From CAZVJA01 sp964626885 (GTDB lineage Bacteria; Planctomycetota; Planctomycetia; Planctomycetales; Planctomycetaceae), in the NCBI GenBank assembly GCA_964626885.1, contig CAZVJA010000149.1, positions 1 through 12,684 of the forward strand: a stretch of 12,684 nucleotides of DNA, in the 5' to 3' direction. Shown piece after piece: positions 1 through 6,345 of this stretch. The first letter of the stretch is position 1. The number at the start of each line of letters is the position of its first letter. Under the pieces are notes generated by a model, which saw only the letters and a program-made list of their open reading frames with translations, was not told the DNA's origin and made no database searches. The translations under genes and the position numbers were made by a program.

Positions 1-1035
1 CCGCCGCAATGGATTCCCTACACCGACCGGATGGACTATCTGGCCGGCATGAACATGAATCTGGGGTTCTCCTTGGCGGTCGAGAAGCTGGTTGGCATGG
101 AGGTTCCCGAGAAAGCGATGACTCTCCGGTTGATCATCGCGGAGCTGAACCGTATCGCCAGCCACTTGGTGGGAATGGGGGCCTATGGCCTCGATCTCGG
201 GACATTCAGCCCGTTCCTCTACGCGTTCCGCGAGCGGGAAATCATTCTCGATTTGTTCGAGGAAGCGTGCGGCGCCCGGCTGACATACAGCTATCTGACC
301 ATCGGCGGTGCCACGCATGATCTTCCGGCAATGATTACGATTCCCCCCGGCCTGGCGTCGCTGACCGGCCGCGACATGAACACGAAGCTCCTTTGGGCCG
401 ACGCGGTACGAATGTTCCTCGACTGGCTGGAACCTCGAATCCGCGAATACCACACGCTTCTGACCCGCAACCAGATTTTCATCAAGCGAACGGCGGCGCT
501 GGGAATTTTGCCGCGAGAAATGGCCATCAGCCACGGTTGCACCGGACCGGTGCTCCGCGGCTCCGGCGTCGATTGGGATCTCCGCCGGGACGGCGACCCG
601 ATTTACACCCGGATGTACGAAGGGTACGACTTTGACGTGATCGTCGCTCCATTTGAAGACGCGCCGCCGGAAGTCATCCTCGGAGACAACTGGTGCCGAT
701 TCTACGTCCGCATGCTCGAAGTCGTGCAGGCGATTCGGCTTGTGCGACAAGGGCTCGACCACTACCCGAAGGCGGAAGGGACGTATCGAGTGCCTTACAA
801 GATGAGCAACAAGCTGCCGAAAGACGAGGTTTATCTCGAAACGGAATGTCCTCGTGGTCAAATGGGGTTTTACATCGTCGGCAACGGCGAAGCCGAACCA
901 TTCCGTGCCCGCGCGAAGAGTTCCTGCTTCTGTAACCTCGCGGTCACCGCCCCGATTTGCCAAACCGGCCTGTTGGGCGACATCCCCGCCATCGTCGGCT
1001 CGCTCGACATTGTGATGGGGGAGATCGATCGATAA
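1..1035 (+). CDS. nuoD: NADH-quinone oxidoreductase subunit D (5' truncated by window)
   Basis: This is the 49-kDa-type subunit of respiratory complex I. It sits in the peripheral arm at the quinone site and helps pass electrons from the Fe-S chain to quinone. The frame is open from base 1, reading ...IPYTDRMDYLAGMN, so the gene starts upstream of the window. The first ATG in frame (base 31) is internal. By comparison with the remembered Thermus Nqo4 sequence, about 75-80 N-terminal residues are missing, including the HPSTHG-type region. The Tyr in IPYTDRMDYL matches the conserved quinone-site Tyr. Other family hallmarks are AVEKLVGMEVPEKA, ELNRIASHL, FYAFRERE-like FLYAFREREIILDLFEE, RGSGVDWDLR, ECPRGQMGFYIVGNG and the C-terminal IVGSLDIVMGEIDR, which is the normal family end. 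The next gene downstream is unrelated to complex I, so nuo genes here end with or are scattered around nuoD. Identification is very secure. Confidence 0.96.
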   Translation, partial: PPQWIPYTDRMDYLAGMNMNLGFSLAVEKLVGMEVPEKAMTLRLIIAELNRIASHLVGMGAYGLDLGTFSPFLYAFREREIILDLFEEACGARLTYSYLTIGGATHDLPAMITIPPGLASLTGRDMNTKLLWADAVRMFLDWLEPRIREYHTLLTRNQIFIKRTAALGILPREMAISHGCTGPVLRGSGVDWDLRRDGDPIYTRMYEGYDFDVIVAPFEDAPPEVILGDNWCRFYVRMLEVVQAIRLVRQGLDHYPKAEGTYRVPYKMSNKLPKDEVYLETECPRGQMGFYIVGNGEAEPFRARAKSSCFCNLAVTAPICQTGLLGDIPAIVGSLDIVMGEIDR

Positions 1036-1132
1036 GCGCCAGAGGATCGTTCGAACGGAAGACCACCCGACATCTACGTTCTGCCACCCTCCCGACCGTT
1101 CGATCATTTGCACGTAACTTCCAAAATCGTTG

Positions 1133-1162
1133 TTGACGCTGCCTTCGCGCGCGGCTTAGAGT
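1133..1162 (+). promoter_or_regulatory. Candidate sigma70-type promoter upstream of the radical SAM gene
   Basis: A TTGACG hexamer at 1133-1138 (5 of 6 matches to the -35 consensus) is followed by TAGAGT at 1157-1162 (4 of 6 matches to the -10 consensus). The spacer is 18 bp. It lies 84 bp before the ATG at 1247, in the 211-bp gap after nuoD. This is sequence resemblance only, and the GC-rich spacer and planctomycete promoter preferences make it uncertain. Confidence 0.35.
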
Positions 1163-1246
1163 GGATTCTGTCCTCTCGAAGAATTCACCTCTTCAACTTC
1201 TATCCCCTCGACTTCTGGCGTTCCCTTAGGCGAAGGGCAGTCGTCG

Positions 1247-2077
1247 ATGTCGATTTCAGGTTTGAGCAGCGCCCGTCTGGAACGGGCGCGGGGCCAGTAT
1301 GCCAGCTGCGCGCTGTGTGAGCATCGCTGCGGTGTCAACCGCCTGCGGGGTGAGCGGGGATTCTGCAACGCCGGCCCGGTAGCCAGGGTCTTCCGCCATC
1401 GAGTGGAATGTGGCGAAGAACTTGAGCTGATCCCGTCGCATTTGTTCTATCTCTCGGGTTGCGACCTGCGCTGCGCCTTCTGCATCGCGGAAGAAAACGC
1501 GTTCGATCCACGTCGCGGAGTTTCATTGACTGGTGAATACCTGGCTGAAGCCGTTGCCTGGGGGCGTGCGCGCGGCGCTCGGAACGTGCAGTGGGTGGGC
1601 GGAGAACCGACGATTCACATTCCGGCAATTATCGAGGCGGTTTCCAGTGTGTCCGATTTCCCGCCGATCGTGTGGAAGTCGGATTTTTACGGCTCGCCGG
1701 AAGCGTTCGATTTGTTGGAGGGATTTGTGGATGTCTACGTGGCGGATTTCAAATTTGGCAACGATACCTGCGCTCACCGGATCGCCGGTGTCGATCGATA
1801 CAGCGAAGTCGTGAGGCGAAACCTGCTTCGCGCTGGGGCCGCGAGCGATTTGATCGTACGGCAACTGCTTCTTCCGGGGCATTTTGACTGCTGCTTCGTG
1901 CCCATCGTTCACTGGTTGCGGGAGTGTCTGCCGCAGGTGAAATTCAGCATTCGAGACGGTTATCTTCCGCGGTGGCGAGCGAACCGCCTGGCCGAGTTGG
2001 GCACGCTCATGGCTGTACGCGACACGGCGAAATCTGTCGCATTGGCAGAGGAGTATGGCTTGCATGTCGTCCGGTAG
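1247..2077 (+). CDS. PflX-type radical SAM protein (COG1313-like)
   Basis: This 276-residue protein probably binds a [4Fe-4S] cluster and cleaves S-adenosylmethionine. The radical SAM motif C-x3-C-x2-C is at C72, C76 and C79 (GCDLRCAFC), and a GGEP motif is at 118-121. The N-terminus carries C21, C24, C28 and C40 in the pattern CxxCxxxCGVNR...GERGFC, typical of PflX-like proteins annotated as putative pyruvate-formate-lyase activating enzymes. VWKSDFYGSPEAFDLLEG and VDVYVADFKFGND also fit that family. The residues after the third Cys (IAEEN) differ from the QN usually seen there. The ATG at 1247 has AAGGG nine bases upstream. No pyruvate formate lyase gene is in view, so the substrate is unknown and the activating-enzyme name should not be taken literally. 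The 3' end overlaps the next small ORF, suggesting coupled translation. Confidence 0.85.
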   Translation: MSISGLSSARLERARGQYASCALCEHRCGVNRLRGERGFCNAGPVARVFRHRVECGEELELIPSHLFYLSGCDLRCAFCIAEENAFDPRRGVSLTGEYLAEAVAWGRARGARNVQWVGGEPTIHIPAIIEAVSSVSDFPPIVWKSDFYGSPEAFDLLEGFVDVYVADFKFGNDTCAHRIAGVDRYSEVVRRNLLRAGAASDLIVRQLLLPGHFDCCFVPIVHWLRECLPQVKFSIRDGYLPRWRANRLAELGTLMAVRDTAKSVALAEEYGLHVVR

Positions 2078-2312
2078 AGACCATGGCACGTGCGGAAGAG
2101 CGGATTCATGTACGTACGGGAATGGAGATAACACGACGGAATTGCACTTCGCCGCTGACGGCCGGGTGTATCTCTTCGGAGCATCGGCGGAGGTGCTCGA
2201 TGCGATTCTGGCGAGTGGAATCGAGGAGGACGCTCTGCCGCGCCGCATGCTGGTTGTGCAACTGCACAACACGACCAGCGGTGTCGCGAACGTTGGCAGT
2301 ATCGATCGATAG
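2064..2312 (+). CDS. Small protein of unknown function overlapping the radical SAM gene
   Basis: I do not recognise this 82-residue product. The part from about residue 25 onward (ELHFAADGRVYLFGASAEVL and the following Asp-Ala-Ile-Leu) has the hydrophobic pattern of a folded alpha/beta domain. The first 24 residues (Cys/Gly/Asp-rich) look less natural. The ATG at 2064 is preferred because GAGGAG (2048-2053) lies ten bases upstream. An ATG at 2055 is also in frame but only one base from that purine run. The start lies 14 bases inside the radical SAM gene, so translation may be coupled. In another frame an ATG at 2083 begins a stretch (MARAEERIHVRTGMEI) that would join well to the convincing part if one base had shifted near 2130. 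The true N-terminus is therefore open. The product might serve as a partner or substrate of the radical SAM enzyme, but nothing in the sequence shows this. Confidence 0.5.
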   Translation: MSSGRDHGTCGRADSCTYGNGDNTTELHFAADGRVYLFGASAEVLDAILASGIEEDALPRRMLVVQLHNTTSGVANVGSIDR

Positions 2313-2350
2313 AAATATGTCGAAACATGAACCGTGCTGCGAAACAAAAT

Positions 2351-2381
2351 CGCTCAGCATCCAGCGGGTTATTGCTGAGCG
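2351..2381 (+). other. Stem-loop between the small ORF and the AAA ATPase gene
   Basis: CGCTCAGCA (2351-2359) and TGCTGAGCG (2373-2381) form a perfect 9-bp stem with a 13-base loop. No T-run follows, so it is not a standard intrinsic terminator. It lies in the 131-bp gap before the ATPase gene, ending 62 bases upstream of its ATG. It could be an RNA processing or attenuation element, or chance. Confidence 0.4.
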
Positions 2382-2443
2382 CGACATGAGTTGCATGGAA
2401 ACGACGCACGGAATAAAGAACTGGTCCATAAGGCAGAGCTCCC

Positions 2444-4072
2444 ATGATTGACTCAGGATCGAGAGCATCGCGGCGGTCGGCGCTCCGAACAATCTCCGAA
2501 GGGGAAGGGGGATTGAGCCCACGGGAAGAACTCGAAATTCTGATTCGCGCGCGATATCCGATCATCTATGTCATCACGAGCGAGGAAGAGCGTGTCGAAA
2601 GTTGCTTGAAGGGAATGGCCGCGGCACGGAACAAGCAGCTTTTCATCTGGACCGTGACTCAAGGAATGCGCGCCGCCGAAGCAAGAAGTGGACGAAGTCA
2701 ACACCACTCCGAACGATCGGCCGATCCGCTCGCCGCGCTGGACGCGGTCGTCGATCAGATTGATCCGGCGATATTCCTGCTGGAAGATTTCCATCCATTC
2801 ACTTCCGGCGAGAGATGCAACATTTCGATTATTCGCCGGTTGCGTGACGCGGCCCGCCACGTGCGCGAAACGTACAAAACAATTGTCATCACGGCTCCCC
2901 TGTTGCAACTGGCCCCGGAATTGGCGAAGGATGTCGCAGTGATCGATTTCGGTCTGCCGCAGCAGCACGAGTTGTCCGAATTGTTGGATCGGGTGGCGAG
3001 CGAGCTGCGAGAGAACTCACGCGCGCATATCGAACTCGAAGCGGAGGCACGTGCGAGATTATTACAAGCGGCGCGCGGACTGACGCTTAAAGAAGCCGAG
3101 AATGTCCTTGCCCGCTCGTTGGTGGTCCAGGGCAAACTTGACGGCGACCCTCGTATCGTCTTCAGCGAGAAACGGCAGATCATTCGCAAGAGCGGTTTGT
3201 TGGAATACTGCGATGTACAGGAGAGCATGGATGATGTTGCGGGGCTGGAGCATCTCAAGGGATGGCTTGAGAAACGGACGTCCGCATTTGGAGAGAAAGC
3301 CGCTGAATTCGGTCTTCCCACGCCGCGCGGGGTCATGCTTCTAGGAGTGCAGGGGTGCGGCAAGAGTCTGTGCGCGAAATCGGTGGCAAGCCTGTGGCAG
3401 CTTCCGTTGCTGAGGTTCGATCTGGGCCGCATGTTCAGCAGCCTCGTAGGTTCCAGTGAGGAGAATATTCGTTTAGCGCTGCAAACGGCCGAGAACGTCG
3501 CGCCGGTGGTGCTCTGGATCGACGAAATCGATAAAGCTCTTGCGGGATGCGGTGCGTCTTCCGGCAGCAGTGACGCGGGAACGGCGGCGCGCGTCTTCGG
3601 CACGTTGGTCACTTGGCTTTCCGAGAAATCGGCTGCGGTGTTTGTCGTGGCGACCGCAAACGAGATTCAACAACTGCCTCCGGAACTGCTGCGAAAAGGA
3701 CGGTTCGACGACATATTCTTCGTCGATCTGCCATCAGCCGATGAACGGCGGGAGATCTTTCGCATTCATTTGAGCAAGCGCGGCCGCGACCCCGCGAATT
3801 TCAATCTGGAGGAATTAGCCCGCTCCAGCGACGGATTCAACGGCGCTGAGCTCGAAGAAGGAGTCATCGCAGGATTATTTGAGGCGTTCAGTCGCGGGAC
3901 GGAGTTGTCGACAGAGTTGATCCAGGAAACGCTGAACGAAACGGTTCCCCTGTCGAAAACAATGAGTGAGGAGTTGGATCGTCTGCGAAAATGGGCTGTC
4001 GGACGGGCTCGACCGGCGTCACGAATCATGCCTCGAAAGGATCGGCTCTCTCATCGGCGAATTGAGCTATGA
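2444..4072 (+). CDS. Ycf46-like AAA+ ATPase
   Basis: This 542-residue protein has two halves. Residues about 25-245 resemble the N-terminal domain of Ycf46-type ATPases: LSPREELEILIRARYPIIYV, TSEEERVESCLKG and IFLLEDFHPF. This half has no usable Walker A, so it looks like a degenerate ATPase-like domain. Residues about 255-510 form a complete AAA module. It has Walker A GVQGCGKS (301-308), Walker B VLWIDEID (356-363), a sensor-1 Asn at 406 (VATAN), and arginine-finger candidates R417 and R420 in ELLRKGRFDDIFFVDLP. The protein is probably cytosolic and hexameric. Ycf46 homologues occur in cyanobacteria, plastids and many bacteria, and I know of no firmly established biochemical role. It heads a same-strand block. 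Its TGA overlaps an ATG (ATGA, 4069-4072). AAGG lies about ten bases before the ATG, so the ribosome site is weak. Confidence 0.85.
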   Translation: MIDSGSRASRRSALRTISEGEGGLSPREELEILIRARYPIIYVITSEEERVESCLKGMAAARNKQLFIWTVTQGMRAAEARSGRSQHHSERSADPLAALDAVVDQIDPAIFLLEDFHPFTSGERCNISIIRRLRDAARHVRETYKTIVITAPLLQLAPELAKDVAVIDFGLPQQHELSELLDRVASELRENSRAHIELEAEARARLLQAARGLTLKEAENVLARSLVVQGKLDGDPRIVFSEKRQIIRKSGLLEYCDVQESMDDVAGLEHLKGWLEKRTSAFGEKAAEFGLPTPRGVMLLGVQGCGKSLCAKSVASLWQLPLLRFDLGRMFSSLVGSSEENIRLALQTAENVAPVVLWIDEIDKALAGCGASSGSSDAGTAARVFGTLVTWLSEKSAAVFVVATANEIQQLPPELLRKGRFDDIFFVDLPSADERREIFRIHLSKRGRDPANFNLEELARSSDGFNGAELEEGVIAGLFEAFSRGTELSTELIQETLNETVPLSKTMSEELDRLRKWAVGRARPASRIMPRKDRLSHRRIEL

Positions 4073-4143
4073 CGAATACGACTGTGGGTGAGACGATGAC
4101 AAAGACCGCTGCTCGGGACAGCTCGTGCGAGGATCATACATGA
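4069..4143 (+). CDS. 24-residue micro-ORF linking the ATPase and DUF1257 genes
   Basis: The ATG at 4069-4071 overlaps the TGA of the AAA ATPase gene as ATGA. The frame runs 24 codons and its TGA (4141-4143) overlaps the ATG of the next gene (4140) as ATGA again. The peptide begins MTNTTVGETMTKTAARDS and contains one Cys near the end. I recognise no family. The double ATGA arrangement could carry terminating ribosomes from one gene to the next, keeping the two products in step. It could also be coincidence, because the downstream gene has its own good GAGGA site. Confidence 0.35.
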   Translation: MTNTTVGETMTKTAARDSSCEDHT

Positions 4144-4610
4144 GCACCGTATTGGTCATTGCGCCTATGATTTCAGCCGCTTGGCCCGTACTGGCGGCGA
4201 CGATCACTTCCGCGGCACATACGTGCGGTTTCTTCGTTGATTCGCACACGGATCGCTGCGAAGGATCCGTGCAAAGCCATTCCAGAACAGGATCATTGAC
4301 GCAATTGGAACTCGATGCGAGCCACATTCTCAGTGAGAGCCTGGAGATCAACGACGCGATCTCGTTAGAGCGAAACGGCGTCCGCGCGACGATTCGGCGC
4401 GACTCACGCGGAGGATTGCAGGTCTGCCTGCAGGGAACCGGAGAGACCCCGGAACATTTGAGTCTGATCGGTGAGGAACTGATTGGCCGTATCACGCAGC
4501 AGTACGTTTACCATCGAGTTGTGACGGAGCTGAAACGTCGCAATCTCACGATCTTTGACGAAGAACTTTCAGAGGATCGGAGTATCCGCATTCGAGTCCG
4601 CAATCTTTGA
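4140..4610 (+). CDS. DUF1257 (Ycf35)-like protein
   Basis: This is a 156-residue protein of unknown biochemical function. The C-terminal part, about residues 108-156, matches what I know of the DUF1257/Ycf35 family: a helix followed by QQYVYHRVVTELKRRNLTIF, then DEELSEDRSIRIRVRNL. This resembles the family's QRYAY-x-KV...GF-x-V-x-E-E...DG-x-I-R-L-x-x-R ending. The N-terminal part is more divergent and unusually hydrophobic in its first 25 residues (MSTVLVIAPMISAAWPVLAA), although the spacing of Ile residues could still match the family's start. The ATG at 4140 is chosen over the upstream GTG at 4125 because GAGGA (4129-4133) lies six bases before it. It sits between a Ycf46-like ATPase and a DUF2997 gene, a grouping I recall from other bacteria, which supports the call. 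Residual doubt comes from the weak N-terminal match. Confidence 0.65.
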   Translation: MSTVLVIAPMISAAWPVLAATITSAAHTCGFFVDSHTDRCEGSVQSHSRTGSLTQLELDASHILSESLEINDAISLERNGVRATIRRDSRGGLQVCLQGTGETPEHLSLIGEELIGRITQQYVYHRVVTELKRRNLTIFDEELSEDRSIRIRVRNL

Positions 4611-4638
4611 CGAAGAAGGAAAGCCATGAGGAACGACG

Positions 4639-4842
4639 ATGGGCCATGAAGAGCTCGAAATCGACATAGACCGCACGGGGAAAGTAACGGTGCGCACCGT
4701 CGGCATCAAAGGGGCGCGATGCCTGAAGGTCACGGAGTTTCTGACGGAACTTGTCGGCTGCGAGGAGTCGTCCAACGTCACTCCGGAGTTTTACGAGGAA
4801 ACCGTAATTAGCCATAGTGTGGATATTCGAAGTCATCAGTAA
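4639..4842 (+). CDS. DUF2997 family small protein
   Basis: This 67-residue protein fits the DUF2997 pattern of a short beta-strand pair followed by a helix: ELEIDIDRTGKVTVRTVGIK, then GARCLKVTEFLTELVG, then TPEFYEE. The Gly-x-x-Cys element (G25, C28) and the acidic Glu-Phe-Tyr-Glu-Glu segment are the features I associate with the family. Its function is unknown. The start at 4639 is supported by GAGGAA (4628-4633) five bases upstream. An in-frame-looking ATG at 4626 lies in another frame. It follows the DUF1257-like gene by 28 bases. The single conserved Cys is worth noting given the nearby radical SAM and zinc-ribbon genes, but a metal or cluster role is not shown. Confidence 0.75.
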   Translation: MGHEELEIDIDRTGKVTVRTVGIKGARCLKVTEFLTELVGCEESSNVTPEFYEETVISHSVDIRSHQ

Positions 4843-4882
4843 AAAACGAAGTCAGGCACGATGTACTCGGAGTGCCGGTGTG

Positions 4883-5452
4883 ATGCAGTGCTTTCAGTGT
4901 CAGTTTGAGAATCTCCCCGGTCTGGTCCGTTGCGGTCGATGCGATGCCGTTCTCAGTCTTGACTCGACGGTTGTTCATATCTTCCCTCCACGGGCCGCGG
5001 AGCGGAATTGGCTGAGTCGCTTGAGATATTTTCTCGTGACCTGCCACCGAAGTCCCGTGGAACTTTCCTACCAGGCAAATCTGCGGGAAGCCAAGAGTCG
5101 TTCGTCCATGTTTTATCCACTGTTGGTGAGTGGCGGCGTCCCGACAAAAGTGTTTCGAGCGTTAATTCCAGGCCTGGTCCAGGCCGCTCTCGGCCGGCGG
5201 ACTTGGGGGATTTCGTTGTTGGGGTTCTGGTTGCTGGCGTTTGCCGCGGGGACCATCGTGACCGACCCATTCTGGTGGTGGCAAGTCTTCGGAATGAGTA
5301 CTGCCGTAAGAATGGCGGCGTCGATCGATTTGGCTTTTCGTTCTTCTTCCGAAACCTGCGGGTGTTTCGGTTGGGGGGCACTACAAGGGCTGATGTCCTT
5401 TGTCGCAGTGGATTGCGTATTGTGGATGTTGCTGCTCCAAATTACGAGTTAA
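4883..5452 (+). CDS. Zinc-ribbon membrane protein
   Basis: This 189-residue protein has an N-terminal four-Cys zinc ribbon: C3, C6, C17 and C20 in MQCFQCQFEN and RCGRC. It ends with two clear hydrophobic segments, about residues 108-126 (WGISLLGFWLLAFAAGTIV) and 166-186. A third, weaker one lies around 128-147. The middle is basic and soluble. The likely topology has the zinc ribbon in the cytosol, tethered to the inner membrane. The ATG at 4883 is chosen because it places the ribbon at the very start and has GGAG (4869-4872) ten bases upstream. The frame is open further back to 4817 but that stretch overlaps DUF2997 and adds nothing plausible. I do not recognise a named family. Its position suggests it anchors the ATPase/TPR proteins of the block to the membrane, which is inference only. 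Confidence 0.75.
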   Translation: MQCFQCQFENLPGLVRCGRCDAVLSLDSTVVHIFPPRAAERNWLSRLRYFLVTCHRSPVELSYQANLREAKSRSSMFYPLLVSGGVPTKVFRALIPGLVQAALGRRTWGISLLGFWLLAFAAGTIVTDPFWWWQVFGMSTAVRMAASIDLAFRSSSETCGCFGWGALQGLMSFVAVDCVLWMLLLQITS

Positions 5453-5458
5453 GGCATC

Positions 5459-6283
5459 ATGTCGCGTTTCGAACGAATTGAGATCTCGTGGGAAGATATG
5501 CAAAGCAGGTGCGATGGCGTCCGCCGCGACGATCCGCGAGATCCTCGAACGGCGGATCAGGCGGATCGAACTCGCATGACAGGCTCTTCACATTGGCTGC
5601 TCGCGGCCGACAGAGAGCGGCGAAACGGAAACTTTGAAAACGCCCTGCGATCTTATTCGCGAGTCCTCGAACTGGAACCTCTGGCGATTGCCGGCTGGAT
5701 TGGACAGGTTCAAATGCTGGTTCACCTCGGCGAATACCCGGAAGCCGAGATCTGGAGCCGGAAGGCTCTGGAGATGTTTCCACGAAACGGTGATTTATTG
5801 GCTGGTCGCGCGCAGTCGTTATGCCGTTTCGGACAAGCTCGACTGGCTCGCCAGGTATGCGACCACGCGATTGAGTGTGCGGGAGATTCGAGTTATCGCT
5901 GGATGGTGCGCGGGGAAACGCTGTTAGCAAACGGGGAGACCGCAGCCAATCATTGCTTCCGCAGAACACTCACTCTCGATCACGATTGGCTGGTGGAACT
6001 CGAGATCGCATTGATCTACCGACATTACGCACTTCCCGCAAAAGCCGTCACCCATGTGAGAGAATCCCTGCAAATTGCCAACGATCAGGTCTTTGCCTGG
6101 TACCTGCTGGGTGAATGCCAGGCAGACCTGGAATTGAAGGATGCCGCCCGACGCAGCTTCGAGCGGTGCCTGGAACTTGTGCCGGAGTTCGCGGCGGCTC
6201 AATCATCGTTGGTGCAATTGTCGACACGATCCTTCTCGCTGCTGCGCTGGGCACGAAGGCATTGGCAGAGAATGTCTCGCTGA
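5459..6283 (+). CDS. Tetratricopeptide-repeat protein
   Basis: This 274-residue protein is made mostly of about six TPR units from residue 43 to residue 255. Examples are WLLAADRERRNGNFENALRS with LELEP, GWIGQVQMLVHLGEYPEAE with ALEMFP, and AWYLLGECQADLELKDAAR with LELVPEF. TPR arrays are protein-binding scaffolds. The first 39 residues are charged and Arg/Asp-rich with no signal peptide, so the protein is probably cytosolic or docked on the neighbouring membrane protein. The C-terminus ends in a basic helix with WARRHWQRMSR. The ATG at 5459 lies six bases after the zinc-ribbon stop with AAGG four bases upstream. A later ATG at 5576 is a possible alternative start. No partner can be named from sequence. 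Confidence 0.85.
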   Translation: MSRFERIEISWEDMQSRCDGVRRDDPRDPRTADQADRTRMTGSSHWLLAADRERRNGNFENALRSYSRVLELEPLAIAGWIGQVQMLVHLGEYPEAEIWSRKALEMFPRNGDLLAGRAQSLCRFGQARLARQVCDHAIECAGDSSYRWMVRGETLLANGETAANHCFRRTLTLDHDWLVELEIALIYRHYALPAKAVTHVRESLQIANDQVFAWYLLGECQADLELKDAARRSFERCLELVPEFAAAQSSLVQLSTRSFSLLRWARRHWQRMSR

Positions 6284-6345
6284 CAAAGCGAGTTGTCTGC
6301 GACTCAGCAAACGTTTCTCGGCTATCAACACATATTCATCGACTC

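Noticed and set aside
1044..1106. Inverted repeat TCGAACGG/CCGTTCGA after nuoD as a terminator
   Set aside because: The loop is about 38 bases and no T-run follows. The CGTTCGAACG palindrome at 1047-1056 may be chance.
1523..2347. 274-residue minus-strand frame opposite the radical SAM gene
   Set aside because: The plus strand carries clear cluster motifs, and the minus-strand product is shadow-like.
2317..2451. 44-codon ORF ending just inside the AAA ATPase gene
   Set aside because: It has an ATG and overlaps the next start, but no ribosome site and no recognisable pattern. It shares a frame with a long shadow ORF.
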